A DNA stretch of 46,114 bases from a virus, in the IMG/VR virus record IMGVR_UViG_3300031707_000033, positions 1 through 46,114 of that record. The stretch is one strand, 5' to 3'. The notes beneath the pieces are model-generated. The model saw nothing but the letters and a program-made list of their open reading frames with translations. It did no database searches and was not told where the DNA came from. The translations under genes were made by a program, and so were the position numbers. Of the stretch, positions 40,580 to 46,114 are shown piece by piece. How positions within the stretch are numbered: position 1 is the first letter of the stretch; every line of letters begins with the position of its first letter.

Positions 40580-41427
40580 AAAGCGGTCCTCAGAATCAAA
40601 ACGTCATCAAAACCGTTGATGATCTTATTTGGGCCACAGAGAACAACCCTTCTCTAGTGGAGGAATGTTTCAAACAAGTCACAGTGCTTGCAGATTTGGA
40701 ACGGTACCTCAAGTGGTTGCACGACGCACAGGCATCTATCACGGTGGTTTCCAGGCTGAACCGGCATCAGTCCCGGGAGCTTGGAATCCACCCGTCGTCC
40801 GCAGCAAAAAGCGGAGCCTGTCTGCTCAAGCTCTACTATGAGTGCACTGGTAAGGTTACACCAGAAAGGACTTACGACCAAAAATTTCAACAGATCTGGG
40901 ACACTGGAAGTCTGCTTCATGATTTACACCAAGCACACTTCAGGGAGATGTATGGAGACCGGTTCAAAGATGAAGTGAAGTTGTCGGATGATAGACTTCA
41001 TATCAAGAGCAGCGCCGACGGGATCTTTGATTTCGACAGAGTGCGTATCGTTCTTGAGATAAAGTCGATAAAAGAAGGTGGGAACTTTGGTTGGGCGAAG
41101 GTTCAGCAGGCCCCGATGGAAGACAATGTCAGGCAAGCCTACTTCTATATGAGGCTGTCCAATACCCCCTTCGCTATCATCTTCTACGTCTGTAAGAACA
41201 ATGGGGAGTTCAAAGAGCACCCTATCATCTTTGACCCGGCTGTATGGGCTATTATTTGTCAAACAACAGTAGAACCCGTAGTAGCAGCAGCCTATGCAGG
41301 CGGCCCGATGGTGAAGGCAACCGTCGGGTGGCATTGCAAACAGTGCTCATTCTACCGTGGATGTTCTGCAGTAAAGGAGGAGCAGTCCTATGCCAAGGGT
41401 ACAACAAGATCCTGGAAGCAGCCTTGA
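40576..41427 (+). CDS. Cas4-like PD-(D/E)XK exonuclease with iron-sulfur cysteines, 283 aa
   Basis: The order of key residues matches the Cas4/RecB-nuclease family: C82, H115 (GSLLHDLHQAH), D148 (SADGIFDFD), E161-I-K163 (VLEIKSIKEG), Q187 (RQAYFYMRL), and C254-x2-C257-x5-C263 (CKQCSFYRGC). The four cysteines would hold a [4Fe-4S] cluster. Such enzymes resect DNA ends; several phages carry Cas4-like genes that serve recombination, and some have been linked to interference with CRISPR adaptation. Here it follows recA and the resolvase-like gene (ATGA overlap), which points first to recombination. Confidence 0.85.
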   Translation: MKSGPQNQNVIKTVDDLIWATENNPSLVEECFKQVTVLADLERYLKWLHDAQASITVVSRLNRHQSRELGIHPSSAAKSGACLLKLYYECTGKVTPERTYDQKFQQIWDTGSLLHDLHQAHFREMYGDRFKDEVKLSDDRLHIKSSADGIFDFDRVRIVLEIKSIKEGGNFGWAKVQQAPMEDNVRQAYFYMRLSNTPFAIIFYVCKNNGEFKEHPIIFDPAVWAIICQTTVEPVVAAAYAGGPMVKATVGWHCKQCSFYRGCSAVKEEQSYAKGTTRSWKQP

Positions 41428-42148
41428 ACTGGGTGTTGAGGATTTTGTCACTGACGAAATCACTGGTATCAACCTCTACACGTTTTCAGACAGACTCAAA
41501 GCTCGGCTGACCGAGATTGGTATTGGGGATCAGACCCAACGCCCTAAACTAGAGGAGGACCACCGAGGGGTCTTTCCCGGTCTCAAACCGGGTGACTACT
41601 TCAATGGGAGAATGCCGGTAGTCATCCGAAAGCTGAACCTAGATCAACTCTCAGCCCTCTACTCTCTCTTCACCAGTTGGTACAGCTACCTGACATTTCA
41701 GACCAGTGTCGTGGCGATAGAGAGATCTGAATCATTGAAGCAGAAGGAGTTTTTGTGGTCACACATCCGGAAGCTGTATAAGCACACTGACGACGGTACA
41801 AGGAATACAGATCAGGCCGCCAGTGACCTAGCCCGCGGAGACTATCGGTTTGCCCGGGCAAACGCTAGGTATGCCGAGCTGAATGTCCTGTGGGAGGTAA
41901 TGTTGGCCACTCTGGAGGTTACAGAGCAGGATATGAAGATGATCTCCCGTGAGGTCACTATCAATCAGGCCAAGATGGCAAAGGATGTCATGGGCTCCGG
42001 CTTCAAAGAACGGGTGATGAACAGTCGCCCTTGGTCTGTAAATCGGGGGGCACAGGATGCTCCTGAGGAAGCGAGTGACGGAAGTGAAGATCAAAGCGCA
42101 TCTCCAAAGAGACCGACAGTCCGTATCCGCCGGCCCGGCTCTGGGTGA
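41390..42148 (+). CDS. Unidentified phage protein, 252 aa
   Basis: AAAGGAGGAG lies just before ATG 41390, giving a strong ribosome-binding site inside the end of the Cas4-like gene (38-nt overlap). The protein has LKARLTEIGIGDQ and a long helical middle (residues about 85-200, LDQLSALYSLFTSWYSYLTF) with a disordered acidic/basic tail (EEASDGSEDQSASPKRPTVR). No catalytic motif. Position between the nuclease and resolvase genes suggests a recombination or replication accessory factor, unproven. Confidence 0.72.
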   Translation: MPRVQQDPGSSLELGVEDFVTDEITGINLYTFSDRLKARLTEIGIGDQTQRPKLEEDHRGVFPGLKPGDYFNGRMPVVIRKLNLDQLSALYSLFTSWYSYLTFQTSVVAIERSESLKQKEFLWSHIRKLYKHTDDGTRNTDQAASDLARGDYRFARANARYAELNVLWEVMLATLEVTEQDMKMISREVTINQAKMAKDVMGSGFKERVMNSRPWSVNRGAQDAPEEASDGSEDQSASPKRPTVRIRRPGSG

Positions 42149-42176
42149 GGTCTATCTAGCAAGTGAGCCCCACTAT

Positions 42177-42761
42177 ATGGGGAGGTTGGATCTTTCCGGA
42201 GCAGAGACAGGAACATACAAGGTATTCCGTACTACACTGCCTCTGCCCCCGTCTACCAACCGTCTATACCAACGAACTAGAAAGGGAGGACTATCGTTGA
42301 CGGACACAGCCAAGCAGTTCCAAGAGGACGTAAAGCGCAACATTAGGGATTTCCTCCCAAAGTTGGCGGGCTTTCCCTTGGATCATGACACTGTGTACCA
42401 GTGCAACATCACCCTATACTTTGAGCAATTGGAGAACCCCGGATGGTTTGAGACATGGGAAAAGGATAAGTATTACACCAAAGACTCCAAAGACGGTAAG
42501 CACAAGAAGGGTGAACTCAAGTGTGAGGCCGGTAAAAGAAAGGCAGAAAGTCGGTACAAGGTAATTGATTATGACAATCGCATTAAGTTCCTTCAGGATT
42601 GCATAGTCAGTGCCATCGGTATTCCCGATGACTGCCAAATCTTTCGTGGGGAACAAGAGAAGAGAGAAGACCCTAATAACCCTCGCGCCGACGTCGAGAT
42701 TCGAGTAAGACACCGGGACGAGTTTTTCGAAGAAAGGAGAGAAGATGCCAAAGCTACCTGA
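42177..42761 (+). CDS. rusA: RusA-family Holliday-junction resolvase
   Basis: The protein has the RusA signature: PLPPSTNRLYQRT near the N-terminus and VIDYDNRIKFLQDCIVSAIG followed by IPDDCQIFRGEQEKREDPNN, containing the D-x-D-N-x3-K metal site. The family cuts four-way junctions as a dimer. The frame is open from ATG 42057, which would overlap the previous gene by 92 nt; ATG 42177 begins close before the conserved domain but has only a weak ribosome-binding site, so the true start is uncertain. A charged insert (KDKYYTKDSKDGKHKKGELK) is longer than in E. coli RusA (120 aa). Confidence 0.85.
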   Translation: MGRLDLSGAETGTYKVFRTTLPLPPSTNRLYQRTRKGGLSLTDTAKQFQEDVKRNIRDFLPKLAGFPLDHDTVYQCNITLYFEQLENPGWFETWEKDKYYTKDSKDGKHKKGELKCEAGKRKAESRYKVIDYDNRIKFLQDCIVSAIGIPDDCQIFRGEQEKREDPNNPRADVEIRVRHRDEFFEERREDAKAT

Positions 42762-43071
42762 GATTCCGAAAGTCGGGCTACACGAACTCAACGAGTCGGA
42801 ACTGGTGGCGCTCTGCCGTTATCAAGGAATCAAAACAAATAGGGCATGGCCTCGATGGTTATTGGTCCAGTCGCTGGAACAATTTGAGGACTACCAGGTT
42901 CCTGACTTGTTAGACACCCGTAGAGAGAAGTTGAGTTTGTGGCTCCAGCGATACTGGGAACACATTCGAATGCAAATGCGCAGGAAGGTTTGCCCTAATT
43001 GCTCAAACTGCCGGGATCTACAAGTCGTAGTGTGTTACGACATCAACCGAAAGAACATTGAGGGACGCTAA
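42745..43071 (+). CDS. Small SAP-like and Cys-rich protein, 108 aa
   Basis: ATG 42745 has AAAGGAG 5 nt upstream and overlaps the RusA end by 17 nt. Residues 12-45 (LHELNESELVALCRYQGIKT, then RAWPRWLLVQSLE) resemble a SAP/HeH helix-extended-loop-helix DNA-binding motif. The C-terminus has CPNCSNCRDLQVVVC, possibly a zinc site. It ends with TAATG shared with the next gene. A small DNA-binding accessory protein is likely but not proven. Confidence 0.68.
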   Translation: MPKLPEIPKVGLHELNESELVALCRYQGIKTNRAWPRWLLVQSLEQFEDYQVPDLLDTRREKLSLWLQRYWEHIRMQMRRKVCPNCSNCRDLQVVVCYDINRKNIEGR

Positions 43072-44183
43072 TGGATGATCTACCCAGAACGTGCCTCAAT
43101 TGCGCCGAAGTTATGGGCTGCAAGTATCTTTCGGATTCTGGAGGGGTATTTGTTCCAGAACGGGCTATCACGGAAGATAATTTCCACGAGTGCCCGGACT
43201 GGAACCAAGTAGGTCCCCGCCAGAAATGGACCCGTGATGCACTGTTCAGTTTGCAGGGCGAAGGTGCTGTTCGAGTGCTACACCAGTTGCCAAGAATCCT
43301 AGTGAAAGACCTAGTTCAAACGGAGCAGGAAGAGGAAGAAATGAACATTGACGACAACCCAAACTTTTCTGCCATGCTCCGCGAGGGTTTGACCACCGCA
43401 GAGCGGGAAGAACAACTTAGGTTCGAGACTGATGAAAATGGGGTTGTAACCGTAGATGAGCAAGGGCAAACTCGCCCCCGGCCTCAATATGTGATCAGTA
43501 GATTTGCCTGTGATCCCCAGCAACACATCCAGCTCGACCACAGCTCTGGGATATTCTACAAGACCGACGAGGTCATCAAGTACATCCTAGACAGAGAAGT
43601 AGAACAAGGCCTATTGGTAAAATCCAAGCGGCCCAAGAAAGAAAATCAAGTTGCGGACGTATCATCGTACGCAGAACCAAACCAAAAGGAGACCCAAATG
43701 CCTATCGAAGGACGTAAAATCATCCGCCCGACTACCGTAGCGGCAACAGCCCCCGCAGAAGCCCAGGTTCAGCAAGACGAGTCTGCACCCCCGGCGCCTC
43801 CACCGTCTGGACCCAAATTGGGGCCCGTTGGCTTGCCTCGAGTTGGGATGGCCAAGGTAGCTCAGCCGCCGAAGCGCCTCAACACGGGCGGGACACCTCC
43901 TGCAGCTACAGCTGGGGCAGCCAGCATTGAACTTCGGGATATCCTTCCGGAGTTTCAGATCATCGTTAAGCAGGTTATTAAGGCGGAACTAGTGGCCCTA
44001 AAGAACGAGATCATAGCGGAGCTCTCAGCCAAGGTTGAAGAGGGTGCCAACAAAGGTATTTCAGCCATCACGATTCTGCACGACCTCGCGTGCCAAACGG
44101 GTGGAACCTTTACAACTGATGGTTCAGCTCTGGAGCAGAAGTTCGAATGTGAAGACAAGATCCTTGACTACATAAAACAGTAG
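43071..44183 (+). CDS. Unidentified protein with Cys-rich N-terminus and Pro/Ala linker, 370 aa
   Basis: The start overlaps the previous stop (TAATG). The N-terminus has C8-x2-C11-x5-C17 and a later CPDW, possibly one metal site. Residues about 95-200 are acidic and mixed (EEEEMNIDDNPNFSAMLREG). A Pro/Ala/Gln-rich linker covers residues about 215-280. The C-terminus has a helix (IVKQVIKAELVALKNEIIAE) that could oligomerise, followed by a compact end. No family is recognised. An internal ATG at 43698 (MPIEGRK) with AAGGAGA upstream could also make a short C-terminal product. Confidence 0.72.
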   Translation: MDDLPRTCLNCAEVMGCKYLSDSGGVFVPERAITEDNFHECPDWNQVGPRQKWTRDALFSLQGEGAVRVLHQLPRILVKDLVQTEQEEEEMNIDDNPNFSAMLREGLTTAEREEQLRFETDENGVVTVDEQGQTRPRPQYVISRFACDPQQHIQLDHSSGIFYKTDEVIKYILDREVEQGLLVKSKRPKKENQVADVSSYAEPNQKETQMPIEGRKIIRPTTVAATAPAEAQVQQDESAPPAPPPSGPKLGPVGLPRVGMAKVAQPPKRLNTGGTPPAATAGAASIELRDILPEFQIIVKQVIKAELVALKNEIIAELSAKVEEGANKGISAITILHDLACQTGGTFTTDGSALEQKFECEDKILDYIKQ

Positions 44184-44185
44184 AG

Positions 44186-44356
44186 GTGCCGAAAACCAGC
44201 GGTTCGACACCTGGGATTGTCCTCAGCGACACAGACCTACGCCACCTTGGGTTCAACCAACTCAAAGAGTTGGCTGACCAGGTTGGCGTAGGTTACGTTG
44301 GGCTCGATGAAACCGACCTTCGTAATAGACTTCGTTTTGAGGGGTCTATGGAGTAA
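44186..44356 (+). CDS. Small HeH/SAP-like protein, 56 aa, GTG start
   Basis: A GTG 3 nt after the previous stop opens a frame reading MPKTSGSTPGIVLSDTDL then RHLGFNQLKELADQVGVGYV, GLDETDLRNRLRFEGSME. The pattern of two short helices joined by G-x-G-Y-x-GLDETDLR resembles small HeH/SAP DNA-binding motifs. GGAG before the next ATG overlaps its end, so both genes would be coupled. The same DNA can form a long hairpin (44235-44293), so part of the conservation could be in RNA. There is no clear ribosome-binding site for the GTG. Confidence 0.55.
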   Translation: MPKTSGSTPGIVLSDTDLRHLGFNQLKELADQVGVGYVGLDETDLRNRLRFEGSME

Positions 44357-44360
44357 ATCT

Positions 44361-44660
44361 ATGAGTGATATTACCGAACAACGAAGGCACTCCATCAAAA
44401 TGAGGGAGGTCCTCGACGAGATTTTGCAGGAGCGCAGTTACCAAGAAAAGCGCTGGGGAATTGAACATGACGCTAAGCACACGGCCCAAGACTGGCTAGT
44501 GATCCTTACCGTCTGGCTAGGTAAAGCCGCATCAAATGTTCACCCTTATGCTTTTTTGGACAAGCAACCTAACCCGGAGCAAGACCGAAAAGGATATCGC
44601 AAGAGACTGGTACAGGTTGCGGCAATCTGTTTGGCAGCGATCGAGGCCTTAGAAGACTGA
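44361..44660 (+). CDS. Small helical phage protein, possibly MazG-like, 99 aa
   Basis: ATG 44361 has GGAG 7 nt upstream; the longer frame to 44298 is inside the 56-aa gene. The sequence (EILQERSYQEKRWGIEHDAK, HTAQDWLVILTVWLGKAA, RLVQVAAICLAAIEALED) fits a common phage family of all-helical proteins with ER-x2-Q-x3-WG, D-x2-H and a hydrophobic C-terminal helix, often compared with MazG-type nucleotide pyrophosphohydrolases. The metal-binding EExxE/ExxD motif of true MazG is not clear, so activity is uncertain. Last gene of the plus-strand arm. Confidence 0.72.
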   Translation: MSDITEQRRHSIKMREVLDEILQERSYQEKRWGIEHDAKHTAQDWLVILTVWLGKAASNVHPYAFLDKQPNPEQDRKGYRKRLVQVAAICLAAIEALED

Positions 44661-44664
44661 GAGC

Positions 44665-44696
44665 TAATGACCGGGTCATTAATGACCCGGTCATTA
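44665..44696. terminator. 32-nt perfect palindrome between convergent genes
   Basis: TAATGACCGGGTCATT is followed directly by its exact reverse complement, a 16+16 inverted repeat without a loop. It lies 4 nt after the last plus-strand gene and 3 nt before the end of the minus-strand cassette, the place of a bidirectional terminator. It has no T run. Each half is itself nearly palindromic (AATGACC-G-GGTCATT), so an operator or protein-binding site is an alternative. Confidence 0.6.
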
Positions 44697-44698
44697 AT

Positions 44699-45148
44699 TC
44701 ACTGAATTCCCACCCAGATACCAAAACCCACTAGCCCTATAGACGCTCCCAGGATTCCTACAACGTAGGGCCAAATAGGAGAGCAAGCAGCTAGGGCTTT
44801 CTCACATTTCTGCCAGTTTTCGTTTAGCCGCTGACTTCGGTCCTCTAGGATCTTCTTGTCTGACTCTAGGGTCCGAATGATGACGTCCTTGGCCTCTAGC
44901 TCTTTTTTTAGCCCTGTTTCAATGTCGGTGAGGCTCTTGGTATCCGCTCTCAGTCTAAACAGCTCAGAATCGAACTCTGCAAGCTTTAGGTACTCGTTCA
45001 ACAGATAATACCGGGCACGTCCTACCCCTTGAACCTGACCGTCATGCCCCGGAGGAAGAGCTTTGAAGGTCACTACGACCTGAGCTTGGAGAGGTCTGGG
45101 ATCTGAAAAGGAGACGGCAAAGAAGACCAGAGCCAAAAGGTTACGCAT
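44699..45148 (-). CDS. Secreted or membrane coiled-coil protein of a probable lysis cassette, 149 aa
   Basis: ATG 45148 gives an N-terminal signal-like segment (MRNLLALVFFAVSFSDPRPL, then QAQ). A central coiled coil (DIETGLKKELEAKDVIIRTL, ESDKKILEDRSQRLNENWQK) precedes a C-terminal membrane segment (WPYVVGILGASIGLVGFGIW). The longer frame upstream overlaps the preceding gene and is not favoured; at this start the two overlap by 8 nt. Membrane plus coiled coil fits spanins, which join inner and outer membranes in lysis of Gram-negative hosts, but the two-ended topology is not the standard one. Function is inferred. Confidence 0.65.
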   Translation of the reverse strand: MRNLLALVFFAVSFSDPRPLQAQVVVTFKALPPGHDGQVQGVGRARYYLLNEYLKLAEFDSELFRLRADTKSLTDIETGLKKELEAKDVIIRTLESDKKILEDRSQRLNENWQKCEKALAACSPIWPYVVGILGASIGLVGFGIWVGIQ

Positions 45149-45569
45149 TAGGGCCCCTCGAATCGACCACAGTAATACCCTCCCAACCGGCCACTGATTC
45201 CAGTTCTTTAACGTAGCCGTCATGCTCTGCTTTACGAGCATCAAGCTCTTTTTGCAGATCCGTGATCACCTCGTTGACTTCCTCAATTACTGCCCGGGCG
45301 TGCTGGCGCTCTGTATCGTTACCAGCCATCTTTTCGTCCTCTTTGGCTACTGTCGCGACCTCTTGCTGAAGTCTAAGCTGGCTTGCCAGCTCCGCGGCCT
45401 TTCGCTTAGCCAGTGCCAGCTTGACACCCAAGAACGAAAGAATAATGACGAACAGCGAAAGAAGAAACACTGCAACCGGCCAAGAAGCTTTTTCTGCCCC
45501 CGTGCCGGTCACTGAGTTTAACAACTTTTGAAGTCCGGATTTCTCTTCCGGTTTTCCAGCGTCCGTCAT
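45141..45569 (-). CDS. Inner-membrane coiled-coil protein, candidate i-spanin, 142 aa
   Basis: One membrane segment lies at residues about 30-52 (WPVAVFLLSLFVIILSFLGV), followed by a long charged coiled coil (LALAKRKAAELASQLRLQQE through LQKELDARKAEHDGYVKELE). This N-in, C-out layout is typical of Rz-type inner-membrane spanins. It overlaps the gene upstream by 4 nt and the one downstream by 8 nt. No lysozyme is seen in the window. The assignment is by topology only. Confidence 0.62.
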   Translation of the reverse strand: MTDAGKPEEKSGLQKLLNSVTGTGAEKASWPVAVFLLSLFVIILSFLGVKLALAKRKAAELASQLRLQQEVATVAKEDEKMAGNDTERQHARAVIEEVNEVITDLQKELDARKAEHDGYVKELESVAGWEGITVVDSRGPNA

Positions 45570-46114
45570 GGGGCGACCGGTGTTTTCTTCTTCATAAGCT
45601 GCATTACAATGTCGAACAGCTCATGGAACGAAATCGCCAACGGCCCCGATACAGCTAAGAGCATGGCGTTCATCCAGGTATCGCCAGCTCCCAGCCGTGA
45701 CGCCAACAAAACTCCAACACCAAGTACGATAGTTGACAGACGAAGAGCCAACTTGCCCTTATCGCCTTTCCAGAACTCACTCGTAAATTTCAACCCACTC
45801 AAAAGCAGTTTGAAGACCGCAGCCAAAAGCAGCATAAGGCCCAGGCGAGCAGCTGTCTTGTCAGGCTGAGCACCCTTATATGCTTTCAAAGCAGCAGCAA
45901 CCTCGGTGGCATTGGTCACAAGGTCATCCACTGTGACTTTGTCACCGTCCACTTTGACCAAAGAGGGAACTGGGACTATGGCAGGATCGGATACCGGTAG
46001 AGGAGTCACCGCGGGAGCAGGAATAACTGCCGGTACCGGAACTACCGCAGGAGCTGCTGGTGCCGCGACCGCGGGAGCAGCAGGTTTTACTGGATCTTGG
46101 GCAAAGGCTGAAAA
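45566..46114 (-). CDS. Membrane protein with Pro/Ala linker, candidate holin, 5'-truncated at window edge
   Basis: The frame is open to the right edge, and the visible 182 residues begin FSAFAQDPVKPAAPAVAAPA, the end of a signal peptide (AFA-Q) followed by a Pro/Ala/Val repeat. A GTG at 46009 is inside this repeat and is unlikely to be the true start. Three hydrophobic segments follow (LGLMLLLAAVFKLLLSGLKF, LALRLSTIVLGVGVLLASRL and MNAMLLAVSGPLAISFHELF), ending in a basic tail. Multiple short membrane helices next to spanin-like genes suggest a holin or other lysis protein. The N-terminus is missing. Confidence 0.68.
   Translation of the reverse strand, partial: FSAFAQDPVKPAAPAVAAPAAPAVVPVPAVIPAPAVTPLPVSDPAIVPVPSLVKVDGDKVTVDDLVTNATEVAAALKAYKGAQPDKTAARLGLMLLLAAVFKLLLSGLKFTSEFWKGDKGKLALRLSTIVLGVGVLLASRLGAGDTWMNAMLLAVSGPLAISFHELFDIVMQLMKKKTPVAP

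Noticed and set aside
45566-46009. GTG 46009 as start of the right-edge membrane protein
   Set aside because: The frame is open to the window edge, and the upstream residues form a signal-peptide end and a continuous Pro/Ala repeat.
1-46114. tRNA genes, integrase or attachment sites
   Set aside because: None was recognised; intergenic spaces are too short for tRNAs except in the two divergent regions, which show no cloverleaf.

Overview
The window is a 46 kb piece of a large tailed double-stranded DNA bacteriophage (Caudoviricetes), probably infecting a bacterium that uses Shine-Dalgarno initiation and sigma70-like promoters. The evidence is a dense layout with many 1-8 nt stop/start overlaps, a portal-like protein, a gp5/gpV-like tail spike, a phage-type replisome (family A DNA polymerase, DnaB-like helicase, CHC2/TOPRIM primase) and a membrane-protein cassette that looks lytic. 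All three stop codons are used normally. I see no tRNA, rRNA or integrase and no gene-free stretch over 300 bases. The largest gaps are the divergent regions 13170-13360 and 23009-23164.

Layout. Positions 1-23008 are mostly minus-strand virion and transcription genes: a 724-aa glycine-zipper protein, a zinc-ribbon protein, a small glycine-rich protein, the portal (two inteins), one giant fused beta-beta' multisubunit-type RNA polymerase (two inteins), a tail spike and several unidentified structural-type genes. A plus-strand island of small genes (13361-14340) sits between the portal and RNA polymerase genes. From 23165 to 44660 everything is on the plus strand. This is the DNA metabolism arm: regulator, SF2 helicase (one intein), family 4 uracil-DNA glycosylase-like protein, DnaB (one intein), primase, a multi-zinc-ribbon protein that may bind ssDNA, DNA polymerase (two inteins), RecA/UvsX-like recombinase, a PD-(D/E)XK resolvase-like protein, a Cas4-like nuclease and a RusA resolvase. 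At the right edge (44699-46114) three membrane or coiled-coil genes run leftwards and converge on a large palindrome.

Most notable are: (1) a single type I-C-like CRISPR repeat (23009-23038) touching the ATG of the 724-aa virion-type gene and lying just downstream of a candidate promoter, with no cas genes and no second repeat; (2) eight inteins in five essential genes, nearly all splitting catalytic motifs; (3) the helicase intein, whose endonuclease is written in a different reading frame nested inside the intact intein frame; (4) the single-chain beta-beta' RNA polymerase, which keeps all catalytic signatures and has inteins in the rifampicin-region motif and the trigger-loop motif. Product names rest on motifs read by eye; no database search was possible.
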